Source of the DNA: Novosphingobium album (ex Hu et al. 2023)
GTDB lineage: Bacteria > Pseudomonadota > Alphaproteobacteria > Sphingomonadales > Sphingomonadaceae
Direction: 5' to 3'
Assembly (NCBI RefSeq): GCF_022832385.1
Contig: NZ_JALHLE010000001.1
Location: forward strand, 1-64,000
Length of the DNA: 64,000 nt
Shown here in pieces: positions 1-8,131 of this stretch (position 1 is the stretch's first letter; each line of letters begins with the position of its first letter). The notes under the pieces were generated by a model. That model made no database searches. It was not told the DNA's origin and saw only the letters and a program-made list of their open reading frames with translations. The position numbers and the translations under genes are program-made.

Positions 1-496
1 TCGCAGGCGCCACGACAGCGCCCTGCCCGGCCACAGCCGTCGCAGCAGCGTATTGCGCGCGCGAGGCGGCAGCCGCGGCCTGCGCCTGCTCCAGCCGCGC
101 ATCGGCATAGACGCCGTTGTCATGCAGGAACTTCACGCGCTTCAACTCGGACTGGGCCTGCGCCATCTGCGCCTGCGCGGCCGCGGCCTGCGGGCCAAGC
201 TGGCTGTCGACGATTCGTCCGATCGCCTGACCCTTGCGGACCATGTCGCCCTCATGCACCGAGAGCGACGTGAGGATGCCGGGGATACGCGCCATGACCT
301 GCGCCTGATCGACGGTCGCGATCTCGGCACTAACGTCCTGCCAGTCGGCCGTATCGCTGGCCTGCAGCACGAGTCGCGGGCCCGAAGGCGCCTTGGCTTC
401 CTGCGCCACTTCCTCGCTGCTGCCGCAGCCTGCCAGCGGCAGGCCCAGCACCGACAGTCCGATGGCGGACAGGACCAGGACTTTTGCGCGCATCAT
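1..496 (-). CDS. RND efflux periplasmic adaptor (membrane fusion protein), N-terminal part
   Basis: Open reading frame running off the left edge; about 165 residues are visible. The start is the ATG at 496, directly followed by a second ATG, with AGGGGA upstream. Residues 6-24 form a lipoprotein signal ending in LAGC (Cys24), so the protein should be lipid-anchored in the inner membrane facing the periplasm. Then follow a biotinyl-lipoyl-like segment (MARIPGILTSLSVHEGDMV) and an Ala/Gln-rich helical hairpin, the normal order of AcrA/MexA adaptors. It lies 35 nt behind the rhodanese gene on the same strand, so the two are probably co-transcribed, and a pump gene would be expected further left, outside the window. 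Substrate unknown. Confidence 0.85.
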   Translation of the reverse strand, partial: MMRAKVLVLSAIGLSVLGLPLAGCGSSEEVAQEAKAPSGPRLVLQASDTADWQDVSAEIATVDQAQVMARIPGILTSLSVHEGDMVRKGQAIGRIVDSQLGPQAAAAQAQMAQAQSELKRVKFLHDNGVYADARLEQAQAAAAASRAQYAAATAVAGQGAVVAPA

Positions 497-531
497 GACA
501 TCCCCTGCTTGTAGTTCTTCTGTCGAACGAC

Positions 532-867
532 TCAGCGCTCAACCGGCAACCGCGCCGCCGTCCACGCACCGAAACCACCAGCAAGGTGCGTATCCACCTC
601 GGCCTGCGCAACACCGCACTTGTCCAGCGCCATGCCCGAGCGCTTTCCGCCCAGACAATTGAGAATCAGCGTCTTGCCTTCCGGATGCGGAAGCTTCGAC
701 GGCTGGAAGCTCGAAAGCGGCATGTTCACGGCACCGGGTATGTGCCCCGCAGCAAACTCGTCCACTTCGCGAACATCGACCACCAGCGCTTCTCCGGCCT
801 TCAGCATCGTATCGAGCTGTTCAGCCGAGATTTCCTTGTGACGCGGCTTTCCGAAACCGAACACCAT
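532..867 (-). CDS. Single-domain rhodanese (thiosulfate/persulfide sulfurtransferase)
   Basis: 111 residues from the ATG at 867, which is preceded by GAGGTG. An upstream ATG at 960 was not used because it would start inside the palindrome and promoter. The rhodanese fold shows VDVREVDEFAAGHIPGAVNMP (residues 30-50) and the active-site loop CLGGKRS, with catalytic Cys71 in a C(X)4R loop. Rhodaneses of this size move sulfane sulfur between persulfides, thiosulfate and thiols. It is divergent from the sulfide:quinone oxidoreductase gene, which makes glutathione persulfide or polysulfide the likely donor. It is probably co-transcribed with the RND adaptor. Confidence 0.9.
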   Translation of the reverse strand: MVFGFGKPRHKEISAEQLDTMLKAGEALVVDVREVDEFAAGHIPGAVNMPLSSFQPSKLPHPEGKTLILNCLGGKRSGMALDKCGVAQAEVDTHLAGGFGAWTAARLPVER

Positions 868-927
868 TTGATTCACCTCATTGCCATCACGGGATACGCG
901 CCGGAACATCCGGCCGTACATTGCCAC

Positions 928-960
928 TTGCATATATTCTAATGTACTTATATTAGTCAA
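928..960. promoter_or_regulatory. Overlapping divergent promoters of the sulfide cluster
   Basis: Leftward: TTGACT (960-955) as -35, 17 nt, then ATATAT as -10, for the rhodanese gene. Rightward: TTGCAT (928-933), 17 nt, then TATTAG (951-956), for the sulfide:quinone oxidoreductase operon. The leftward -35 is good and the others moderate. This is a motif reading by eye, without mapped transcription starts. Confidence 0.5.
939..956. promoter_or_regulatory. 18-bp palindromic operator candidate (BigR/SqrR-like)
   Basis: CTAATGTACTTATATTAG is symmetrical in 14 of 18 positions (CTAAT, TA, TA, ATTAG). It covers the spacer and -10 parts of both divergent promoters, so one bound repressor could silence both directions. 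ArsR-family persulfide sensors such as BigR and SqrR repress equivalent gene sets from AT-rich palindromes. No such regulator is encoded in the visible part, so the assignment is an inference. Confidence 0.5.
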
Positions 961-1041
961 GTCAGATGCAGCCTATTCTATCGGGGCGCTCCCGGTGAAA
1001 GACTCACCAGATGCGGGCACCTGACAACGGGAGAGCTAGAG

Positions 1042-2322
1042 ATGTCTTTGCCCCAGATCATAATCCTAGGTGCTGGCCTTGGCGGCACCATTGCAGCCTA
1101 CGAGATTCGCGATGCCGTGAAGGGCAAGGCGGAAGTGACCGTGGTGAACGACCAGGACGATTACTGGTTCGTCCCCAGCAACCCCTGGGTGGCCGTGCGC
1201 TGGCGCGAACCCGAGGCAATCAAGGTCCACCTGCCCCCGATCATGAAGAAAAAGGGCATCGGCTTCACCTCCATTGGCGCGAAGAAAGTCCACCCGTCTG
1301 AAAACCGCGTCGAGCTCAACGACGGCACGTCGTTGAACTACGATTATCTGGTCATCGCGACCGGCCCTGAACTCGCCTTCGACGAGATCGAGGGCCTCGG
1401 CCCCCATGGCCACACCGTATCGGTGTGCAAGACGGATCACTCGGCCGAAGCGGCGGATGCGTTCGATCGCTTCTGCGCCGATCCCAAGCCGATCGTAGTC
1501 GGCGCCGTTCAGGGCGCCTCCTGCTATGGTCCAGCCTACGAATTCGCGCTGATCCTCGACACCGAGCTCAAGCGCCGCAAGATTCGCGACAAGGTGCCAA
1601 TGACTTTCGTCACCGCCGAACCCTATATCGGCCACCTCGGCCTGGACGGCGTGGGCGACACCAAAGGCCTGCTCGAGAGCGAGCTGCGCAACCGCCACAT
1701 CAAGTGGATCTGCAACAACCGCGTCACCAAGATCGAAGTCGGCGTGATGCACACCGAGGAACTGGCCGAGGACGGCTCGGTCAAGGCCACGCACGATCTG
1801 CCGTTCGGCTATTCGATGTTGCTACCTGCATTCCGCGGTATCGATGCGGTGATGGGCGTGGAAGGCCTCGTCAATCCGCGCGGTTTCATTCTCGCCGACA
1901 AGCACCAGCGCAATCCCAACTTCAAGAACGTTTATTCACTCGGCGTGTGCGTCGCCATCCCGCCGGTCGGCCCGACGCCAGTACCCGTGGGCGTGCCCAA
2001 GACCGGTTTCATGATCGAATCGATGGTCACCGCGATCGCCGCGAACCTGAAGCTGGAACTGGCCGGCAAGGAACCCGCCGAGGAGGCCACCTGGAACGCG
2101 GTTTGCCTCGCCGACTTCGGCGATGGCGGCGTGGCCTTCGTGGCGCAGCCGCAGATCCCGCCGCGCAACCTCAACTGGTCGTCGAGCGGCAAGTGGGTCC
2201 ACCTCGCCAAGGTGGGATTCGAAAAGTACTTCCTGCACAAGGTGCGTCGCGGCACCAGTGAACCGTTCTACGAAAAGCTTGCCATGCATGCCCTCGGCAT
2301 CCGCAAGCTGCGTTTCAAGTAA
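1042..2322 (+). CDS. sqr: Sulfide:quinone oxidoreductase, type I
   Basis: 426-residue FAD flavoprotein that oxidises sulfide to sulfane sulfur and passes electrons to quinone at the membrane. The dinucleotide-binding GAGLGG lies at residues 10-15. All three redox cysteines of type I enzymes are present: Cys129 (VSVCKTDH), Cys161 (GASCYGPAYEF) and Cys355 (WNAVCLADFGDGG). Their spacing fits the Acidithiobacillus enzyme (128, 160, 356). The C-terminal residues 385-426 (KVGFEKYFLHKVRRG) form the amphipathic membrane-binding part. The start has GGGAGAG upstream. It is the first gene of a five-gene rightward operon with DUF2892, TolC, persulfide dioxygenase and TauE, and is controlled from the palindromic divergent promoter. 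Confidence 0.93.
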   Translation: MSLPQIIILGAGLGGTIAAYEIRDAVKGKAEVTVVNDQDDYWFVPSNPWVAVRWREPEAIKVHLPPIMKKKGIGFTSIGAKKVHPSENRVELNDGTSLNYDYLVIATGPELAFDEIEGLGPHGHTVSVCKTDHSAEAADAFDRFCADPKPIVVGAVQGASCYGPAYEFALILDTELKRRKIRDKVPMTFVTAEPYIGHLGLDGVGDTKGLLESELRNRHIKWICNNRVTKIEVGVMHTEELAEDGSVKATHDLPFGYSMLLPAFRGIDAVMGVEGLVNPRGFILADKHQRNPNFKNVYSLGVCVAIPPVGPTPVPVGVPKTGFMIESMVTAIAANLKLELAGKEPAEEATWNAVCLADFGDGGVAFVAQPQIPPRNLNWSSSGKWVHLAKVGFEKYFLHKVRRGTSEPFYEKLAMHALGIRKLRFK

Positions 2323-2334
2323 AGGAGAGGATCG

Positions 2335-2538
2335 ATGAATCTCGATGCTGCCGTTCTTCGCTTCGCCGGCGTGGTCGTCCTCGCCAGCGTTCTGCTCTCG
2401 ATCTATGTACATCCCTACTGGATCGGCCTGACGATCTTCGCCGGGCTCAACATGATCCAGGCGAGCTTTACGGGTTTTTGCCCTGCCGCAATGATCTTCA
2501 AGATGCTGGGTGTGAAACCCGGAAACGCCTTCCGCTAA
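2335..2538 (+). CDS. DUF2892 (YgaP-type) small membrane protein
   Basis: 67 residues with two hydrophobic segments (about 7-25 and 28-45) followed by FTGFCPAAMIFKMLGV, the family's conserved cysteine motif. In other bacteria this domain forms the membrane part of YgaP-type rhodaneses or stands alone next to sulfide-oxidation genes. Its biochemical role is not established. It begins 12 nt after sqr with AAGGAGAGG as ribosome binding site, so it is co-expressed with sqr. Confidence 0.88.
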   Translation: MNLDAAVLRFAGVVVLASVLLSIYVHPYWIGLTIFAGLNMIQASFTGFCPAAMIFKMLGVKPGNAFR

Positions 2539-2550
2539 GCGAGACCGACT

Positions 2551-3813
2551 ATGCGCCGTGCCCTGCTTCCCCTGCTGCCCCTGTCCTGTTTCCTGGCGTC
2601 CCCCATCGCGTCGGCGCAGGATCTGAACGCGGCCATCGCCGATGCCCTGGCGCATGCGCCCGCGCTGGAGGCAGCCAAGGCGGAAGAGGCAGCGGCGCAG
2701 GCCCGTCTCGATCGCGCTAAGAGTGAGAGCAATCCCCTCCTTCGGGTCGAAGGGTCGGTCGGGACGGGCCACATAGACAATGGCGGGTTCTTCGGAATTA
2801 CCGCCGACGATACGACGCCGCTGGCACTGCAAGGGACCGCGGAAATGCCGCTCTATGCAGGCGGCCGGATTTCCGCGGCGATCGATCAGGCCAGAGGCGG
2901 CGCAAAGATCGCCGGCTTCCAGGCCGAGCAGACGCGCCTGATGACCGTGATACAGGCCATTTCCGCCTACACCGAGGTGCTGACCGCACGGAAGCTTAAC
3001 GCCCGCTTCGATCAGCTGGTCACCGAACTCACCGAAGTCGAGCGTCAGGCCGGGCTGCGGTTCAAGGCGGGAGAAATCTCAAGCGCCGATCTCGCGCAGG
3101 CCAAAGCCCGCAAGGCGCAGGCGGATGCCGGGAAAGCCCATGCGCAAGGCCGCCTCGCTTCGGCGGAAGCTGCCTATCAACGCCTGACCGGCACTCCGGC
3201 CGGGGATCTTGCGCCGCTGCCCGATTTGCCCCGCACGCCGCCCACGCTCGACGAAGCGCTGGACCTCGCCCGCGCTTCCAATCCCTCGCTGCGTCAGGCC
3301 AAGACCGCCGTCGACGTGGCCAAGGCCGGCGTGCGCGCCGCGAAGGCCGAAGGCATGCCGCAGGTCGGCGCCTATGCCGAAGCGGCGCATGTCCGCGACC
3401 AGTTCTTCCCCGGCTACAAGGCGGATTCGTACTCCGTCGGCATCCGGGGCAAGTGGACGATTTTCGCCGGCGGGCGCGTCGCCACCCAGATCCATGCCGC
3501 CGATGCCGGGGTCGATGCCAGCGAGGCCCTCCTACGTCAGGCCGATCAGGCGCTGCAAGGCATGGTGATCGATGCCTGGACCGGCCTCGCCACTGCCAAT
3601 CGCATGGTCGATGCCACAAACCTGCAAAATCAGGCCGCCATGGAAGCCCTGCGAGGCCGCAAGCTGGAAGCCAAAGTCGGCTCCCTGCCGGTGCTCTCCG
3701 TGCTCGATGCCGAGCGCGAGGCGATCGCCGCCGAAGCCGCGCTGCTGGAAGCCCAGGGCCAGCGCCTTGTCGCCGCCTGGCAGCTCAATGCCCTGACCGG
3801 AAATATCGACTGA
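2551..3813 (+). CDS. TolC-family outer-membrane efflux protein
   Basis: 420 residues with a signal peptide (MRRALLPLLPLSCFLASPIASAQ, cleavage near residue 23). Two copies of the outer-membrane efflux repeat follow, with coiled helices rich in Ala, Lys and Glu and periplasmic strands such as LLRVEGSVG and PQVGAYAEA. It would form the trimeric channel of a tripartite pump. It lies 12 nt after the DUF2892 gene and ends in a TGATG overlap with the dioxygenase gene. An RND adaptor is encoded on the other arm of the same divergent cluster, so adaptor and channel may work together. A TolC inside a sulfide operon is unusual. Confidence 0.9.
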   Translation: MRRALLPLLPLSCFLASPIASAQDLNAAIADALAHAPALEAAKAEEAAAQARLDRAKSESNPLLRVEGSVGTGHIDNGGFFGITADDTTPLALQGTAEMPLYAGGRISAAIDQARGGAKIAGFQAEQTRLMTVIQAISAYTEVLTARKLNARFDQLVTELTEVERQAGLRFKAGEISSADLAQAKARKAQADAGKAHAQGRLASAEAAYQRLTGTPAGDLAPLPDLPRTPPTLDEALDLARASNPSLRQAKTAVDVAKAGVRAAKAEGMPQVGAYAEAAHVRDQFFPGYKADSYSVGIRGKWTIFAGGRVATQIHAADAGVDASEALLRQADQALQGMVIDAWTGLATANRMVDATNLQNQAAMEALRGRKLEAKVGSLPVLSVLDAEREAIAAEAALLEAQGQRLVAAWQLNALTGNID

Positions 3814-4736
3814 TGACCGACACCCATCTCGAAACCGCCGTGGCCCAGGTGAACGCGGCCATCGCCGCGAAGCGCCAGCCGGTGGTTCGTACCTTCTTCG
3901 ACGAGGCAACGTTCACAGCCACCCACGTCGTCCACGACCCGGAAACCAAGCACGCGGCCGTGATCGATTCCGTGCTCGATTTCGACCAGCCCTCGGGCCG
4001 CACCACTCATGACTCGGCCGATGCCGTGATCGCCTATGTGCGCGCGGAAGGCCTGACGGTCGACTGGCTGCTCGAAACCCACGCCCACGCCGACCACTTG
4101 TCCGACGCGCCCTATATCCAGCAGGAACTGGGCGGTACGCTGGTGATCGGCAGCGAAATCCGCACCGTGCAGGACGTGTTCGCGAAGGTCTTCAACGAAC
4201 CCGAAAGCTTCGTGCATGACGGCTCGCAATTCGACCGGCTTATGCACGATGGCGAACGTTTCTCGTTGGGCGGGATCGACGCTGTCGCACTGCATGTGCC
4301 CGGCCACACGCCAGCGTGTCTCGCCTATGTGATCGGCGATGCCGTGTTCGTCGGCGATACGCTGTTCATGCCCGATTATGGCACCGCCCGCGCGGACTTT
4401 CCCGGCGGCGATGCCCGCACGCTGTTCCGCTCGATCCGGCGCCTGATGCAGCTGCCTGACGCGACGCGCGTGTTCCTGTGCCACGACTACAAGGCGCCCG
4501 GCCGCGACGACTACGTCTGGGAAACTACGATCGGCGCGGAAAAGTCCGGCAACGTCCACGTTCACGACGGCGTGACCGAGGACGAATTCGTAGCCATGCG
4601 CGAGGCCCGCGACGCGACGCTGGGCATGCCACGCCTGATCCTGCCCTCGATTCAGGTCAATATCCGCGCCGGGCATTTCCCGGAACCGGAAGCCAATGGC
4701 GTCAGCTATCTCAAGCTGCCGCTGAACCTGCTCTAG
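3813..4736 (+). CDS. MBL-fold persulfide dioxygenase-like hydrolase (ETHE1/Blh type)
   Basis: 307 residues from the ATG at 3813, which overlaps the stop of the TolC gene (TGATG). The metallo-beta-lactamase signature THAHADH gives ligands His90, His92, Asp94 and His95, with His165 (VPGHTPACL), Asp182 (VGDTLF) and His224 (CHDYKAPGRDDY). The wording matches ETHE1/Blh persulfide dioxygenases, which oxidise glutathione persulfide to sulfite with a mononuclear iron. Directly downstream of sqr in the operon, it is the logical second step. Assignment as persulfide dioxygenase rather than glyoxalase II rests on this context and the CHDY motif. Confidence 0.88.
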   Translation: MTDTHLETAVAQVNAAIAAKRQPVVRTFFDEATFTATHVVHDPETKHAAVIDSVLDFDQPSGRTTHDSADAVIAYVRAEGLTVDWLLETHAHADHLSDAPYIQQELGGTLVIGSEIRTVQDVFAKVFNEPESFVHDGSQFDRLMHDGERFSLGGIDAVALHVPGHTPACLAYVIGDAVFVGDTLFMPDYGTARADFPGGDARTLFRSIRRLMQLPDATRVFLCHDYKAPGRDDYVWETTIGAEKSGNVHVHDGVTEDEFVAMREARDATLGMPRLILPSIQVNIRAGHFPEPEANGVSYLKLPLNLL

Positions 4737-4745
4737 GCCGGTTCG

Positions 4746-5528
4746 GTGACCGAGCTTCAATACCTGCTGGGCGGCCTGAGCGGCATCCTGGTCGGCTTCA
4801 CGCTCGGACTGGTTGGCGGCGGTGGCTCAATCCTCGCCGTGCCGCTGATGGTCTATTTCGTGGGCGTGAAAAGCCCGCACCTCGCGATCGGCACGAGTGC
4901 ACTGGCCGTCGCGGTCAATGCACTCTCCGGAGTGTGGAACCATGCTCGTGAACGCAACGTCAACTGGCGCTGCGGCGCCGCTTTTGCCGCAGCAGGGATC
5001 ATCGGAGCACTCGCCGGATCGACGGCGGGCAAGGCTTTCGACGGGCAGAAGCTGCTGTTCCTGTTCGCCTTGCTGATGCTGGTGGTCGCCTTCGCCATGT
5101 ATCGCGGACGCAAAGATGCAGGCGTCGAAGGCGTCACCTGTAACCGCGACAACCTGCCCAAGGTCCTGAGCTTCGGCTTCGGCACCGGTGTATTGTCAGG
5201 TTTCTTCGGGATCGGCGGCGGATTCCTGATCGTGCCGGCGCTGGTCGCTTCCACCTCCATGCCGATCTACCGCGCGGTGGGAACCTCGCTGATCGCGGTG
5301 GCGGCATTCGGCCTGACGACGGCGGCAAACTATGCCTGGTCGGGGCTGATCGACTGGCCGCTGGCCGCAACCTTTATCGGCGGCGGTGTCATCGGAACCG
5401 GCCTCGGCGCGCTGTCAGCCCGGCGTCTCGCTGCCTCCAAGGGGCGCCTCAACACGCTATTCGCCGCCCTGATCGCCTGCGTGGCGCTCTACATGCTGTA
5501 CCGCGCAGGACTTGCCCTCATGGCCTGA
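4746..5528 (+). CDS. TauE/SafE-type sulfite/anion exporter
   Basis: 260 residues, very hydrophobic, about eight membrane segments. Two related halves each begin with a glycine-rich loop (LGLVGGGGSILAVPL near residue 20; FFGIGGGFLIVPALV near 155). It starts with GTG at 4746, nine nt after the dioxygenase gene. TauE/SafE proteins export sulfite, sulfoacetate or related anions. At the end of this operon the likely cargo is sulfite made by the dioxygenase from persulfide. Confidence 0.88.
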   Translation: MTELQYLLGGLSGILVGFTLGLVGGGGSILAVPLMVYFVGVKSPHLAIGTSALAVAVNALSGVWNHARERNVNWRCGAAFAAAGIIGALAGSTAGKAFDGQKLLFLFALLMLVVAFAMYRGRKDAGVEGVTCNRDNLPKVLSFGFGTGVLSGFFGIGGGFLIVPALVASTSMPIYRAVGTSLIAVAAFGLTTAANYAWSGLIDWPLAATFIGGGVIGTGLGALSARRLAASKGRLNTLFAALIACVALYMLYRAGLALMA

Positions 5529-5537
5529 AAAAGCTGT

Positions 5538-5589
5538 CTTCCGGCTGGCCGAATCCCCTTATGCGGAAAGAAGACAGGCCAGCCGGAAG
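5538..5589 (-). terminator. Stem-loop terminator of the amidohydrolase gene
   Basis: Arms CTTCCGGCTGGCC (5538-5550) and GGCCAGCCGGAAG (5577-5589), a perfect 13-bp stem with a 26-nt loop. Read leftward it is followed by ACAGCTTTTTC, as expected for Rho-independent termination of the leftward gene. It sits between two convergent genes and may also slow rightward transcription, although no T-run follows on that side. Confidence 0.6.
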
Positions 5590-5607
5590 CGGCATTCGGA
5601 CTCTGCT

Positions 5608-6876
5608 CTAAAACGGCAGATTGTAGAGCCTCGCGGGATTGTCCTGCAGGATCTTCTTGCGAACCTCGAAGGGCTGGTCGCCGAGTGCCTCCACGATGTG
5701 CGACTGCACGTCGGGATAAAGTGACGTCGGGTGCGGAAAGTCTGTTTCGAACAGGATATTGTCCGCGCCAACCACGTCGATCTGCGTCTTCGGTCCAAGC
5801 TTCTCGAACCAGAAGGTAGTCCAGAAGTTCGAACGGAAATACTCCCAGGGCCGCTTGCCGGGCAGACTGGCCGGATCGGGCAACATTTCGTCGAACTGGT
5901 GCTCCAGCATTTCCAGCGCGAAGGGCACCCAGCCCATGCCCGCCTCGATCAGGCCGATCTTGAGCTTGGGAAAACGGTCGAGCAGGCCCGAGACCATCCA
6001 GTTGCCCAGCGTCGCCGCGCAGGCCAGCGAGTGCATGATCGGCTGGATCGTCAGACGCTTCTGGAAGGTGAAGCCGTCCCAGATCACCGTGCCCGGATCG
6101 ATCGCGGCGTTGATGTGGAAGTTGATCGACATGCCGGTCTCGTTGCACATCTCGAGCACGTCGACCCAGTGATCGGTCATGTAGCCCGGAATGCCGAACA
6201 TCTCTGGCTTGTCGGGCAGGACGAAACCCCTGAGCCCGCGATCGATGCAGCGGCGGGCTTCTGCATTCATGGCGGCCTTGTCCCAATAGGGCAGGTGCGC
6301 CATGTTGAAGATGCGCTGGCCGGATTCCTCCTGGTATTCCCACGAGGCGTCGTTGAATATGCGCAGGATGTCGACGGCCAGATCGTTGTCGCCCAGCGAC
6401 ATCAGCATGCCCGGCTGCGTCACGCCCGAGTTCTGGAAGCAGATATGCGCCCAGACGCCCATGTCATCCATGATCTGCAGGCGCGGCTTCACCTGATAGG
6501 CGCCGGGGAGGGATTCCTCGAGTGTCGGGAACGCCAGCTTGCCCAGCAGCTTGTTGTAGTCCTTGCGGATCACGTTGCCGCCGGTCGAGCCGCAGTTGCG
6601 CTCCCCGATATACCAGCGGTCGACGCCGTCGCTATCGCGCCGCAAGTAGGGGACCTTGCCCTTATACTTCGCGGGTGCGCGCGAGGTGAACAGATCGGGC
6701 GCTTCGGTGAAATGCGTGTCACAGTCGACGATCTTGATGCCTTCCAGAAGCGGGTGGATCCCGCCGTTCTGGGTGGAATAGTCGACTTCGCGGATCGTGC
6801 CGCCCGGTGTGTAGCCTTCTGCTGCCCAATACATTCTGGCAGTATCGGCGAGTTCCTTTGCATCGGCGTCGGCCAT
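5608..6876 (-). CDS. Amidohydrolase-family metal-dependent hydrolase/decarboxylase (ACMSD-like)
   Basis: 422 residues. An amidohydrolase-2 barrel begins at IVDCDTHF (Asp53 and His55, the first metal-binding pair). Later motifs include INFHINAAIDPG, LIEAGMGWVPFALEMLEHQ and ETDFPHPTSLYPD, which supplies the distal Asp. Relatives hydrolyse or decarboxylate ring-fission and aromatic acids; the actual substrate cannot be read from sequence. The start ATG is followed by DADAKEL and has GAGAGGAGCAC upstream. It lies alone on the leftward strand below a LysR gene, with a TTATA-N5-TATAA box in its upstream region. It may belong to the neighbouring cyclic-terpenoid gene set. Confidence 0.82.
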   Translation of the reverse strand: MADADAKELADTARMYWAAEGYTPGGTIREVDYSTQNGGIHPLLEGIKIVDCDTHFTEAPDLFTSRAPAKYKGKVPYLRRDSDGVDRWYIGERNCGSTGGNVIRKDYNKLLGKLAFPTLEESLPGAYQVKPRLQIMDDMGVWAHICFQNSGVTQPGMLMSLGDNDLAVDILRIFNDASWEYQEESGQRIFNMAHLPYWDKAAMNAEARRCIDRGLRGFVLPDKPEMFGIPGYMTDHWVDVLEMCNETGMSINFHINAAIDPGTVIWDGFTFQKRLTIQPIMHSLACAATLGNWMVSGLLDRFPKLKIGLIEAGMGWVPFALEMLEHQFDEMLPDPASLPGKRPWEYFRSNFWTTFWFEKLGPKTQIDVVGADNILFETDFPHPTSLYPDVQSHIVEALGDQPFEVRKKILQDNPARLYNLPF

Positions 6877-6987
6877 GGCAGTGCTCCTCTCTCATCCCGC
6901 TTTCGGGTGTTCCTGCCGAGCGGTGTCGGCTAGGCCTTCTGGCTAACGGCCGCCTTTCCATGTCGCCAATGCAAATAGGAAAACGCG

Positions 6988-7002
6988 TTATAGAGGATAT
7001 AA
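6988..7002. promoter_or_regulatory. LysR-type box upstream of the amidohydrolase gene
   Basis: TTATAGAGGATATAA is a perfect 5-bp inverted repeat of the T-N11-A form. It lies 112 bp before the amidohydrolase start and 50 bp after the end of the LysR gene. It is a plausible site for that LysR protein, by form and position only. Confidence 0.4.
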
Positions 7003-7051
7003 ATACGACCCTCTTTCTGACGGCTTCGGGTACAGCTGCCGGACGTGCCTG

Positions 7052-7990
7052 TCAGAACAGCAATTGCACGTGCGACGGGTGGGCCTCGGCCAGTTCGACG
7101 ATCTCCGCCTTGATCATCTCCTTTACGCGCTCAAGCGCACGCGGATATTGGCCTCCGGGATAGGTTCCGAGGACCATGTGCCGGGCAAGGCGGTGCCCCG
7201 ACACGGGCGCGTAAGCCAGCACACCTTTCTCTTGTTCATGCAGAACCGCAGAATAGGGAAAGATCGAATAGCCAATCCCCGCCTCGACGTAGGACTTCGT
7301 GAGCTGGAACGAGTCTGCATAGAGCGGGAAATTGCAGTTACCGCCCGTCAGGCCCGAAAGGATGTCGACCAGCTCCCGAATTGGGGGCGGATGATTGGGC
7401 GGGCTTGGCAGGACGAGCGGAAGCTGTGCCAGCTCAGCGACACTCACAGGCCGATCGGCGGAAAGACCGGAGTTCGCAGGCCCCGCGAGGACCAGTTCCT
7501 CGACGAACAGTTCTTCGGTCGCGCAGCGCCACTTGGCGTCGGAGGGCGGCGCGTTCAGCAGTGCAATGTCGATTTCACCGCGTTCGAGCGACTTCAGCAT
7601 TTGCCCGGCCGACCCTTCGACGATGTGGACTGCCATATTGGGAAAGGCCCTGGCTCGCCGGGCCAGCGGACTGGCCAGAGCATCGATCGCGCTTGAAGGC
7701 ATTCCGAGAACGACCGTACCGCCAATCTGGCTGGAGTGAGACTTGATCTCGTCCAGTACCATTTCCAGCTGGCGCAGCGGCCCCATGATGCGGGTCCGCA
7801 GCTCGAGCCCGTCGCGGCTCAGCACCATGCCGTCCCGGCGCCGGGTGAACAGCGAGACACCGAGTTCTTCCTCCAGCAACCGGATCTGGCGGCTCAGCGA
7901 CGGCTGGCTGAGGTTGACCTGCTCGGCGGTCGCATTGAGCGAGCCGAATTCAGCCACCTGCAGAAAGTAGCGCAAACGCCGGATGTCCAT
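7052..7990 (-). CDS. LysR-family transcriptional regulator
   Basis: 312 residues. The N-terminal winged HTH has the typical wording [36 protein letters not shown] (residues 9-44), followed by a periplasmic-binding-like effector domain. It is divergent from the CoA-transferase gene and upstream of the amidohydrolase gene on the same strand. LysR proteins commonly control a divergent neighbour, so the CoA-transferase/crotonase pair is the first candidate target. Effector unknown. Confidence 0.9.
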   Translation of the reverse strand: MDIRRLRYFLQVAEFGSLNATAEQVNLSQPSLSRQIRLLEEELGVSLFTRRRDGMVLSRDGLELRTRIMGPLRQLEMVLDEIKSHSSQIGGTVVLGMPSSAIDALASPLARRARAFPNMAVHIVEGSAGQMLKSLERGEIDIALLNAPPSDAKWRCATEELFVEELVLAGPANSGLSADRPVSVAELAQLPLVLPSPPNHPPPIRELVDILSGLTGGNCNFPLYADSFQLTKSYVEAGIGYSIFPYSAVLHEQEKGVLAYAPVSGHRLARHMVLGTYPGGQYPRALERVKEMIKAEIVELAEAHPSHVQLLF

Positions 7991-8005
7991 CGCGATCCTC
8001 GATCC

Positions 8006-8022
8006 TATAGAACTATCGTATA
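8006..8022. promoter_or_regulatory. Possible LysR box between lysR and the CoA-transferase gene
   Basis: TATAGAACTATCGTATA has TATA at both ends and an internal ATAG-AA-CTAT inverted repeat. It lies 16 bp before the LysR start in the divergent intergenic region and shares TATAGA with the box at 6988. Weak by-eye evidence. Confidence 0.3.
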
Positions 8023-8131
8023 TGTGGCGGCCGATTTTGACATTGTCGATGCCTGCCCCTCCTCATTACGACACAATCTGCAGTCCGGGCGCCTTTCGCG
8101 CGCCCGAGGGACAGACAAGCGGGAGACCAGG

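Noticed and set aside
868..960. 31-residue N-terminal extension of the rhodanese gene
   Set aside because: The ATG at 960 overlaps the -35 and the palindrome, and GAGGTG stands properly before the ATG at 867.
5731..6933. 400-codon frame opposite the amidohydrolase gene
   Set aside because: Antisense shadow; the leftward strand encodes a clear amidohydrolase with ribosome binding site and terminator.
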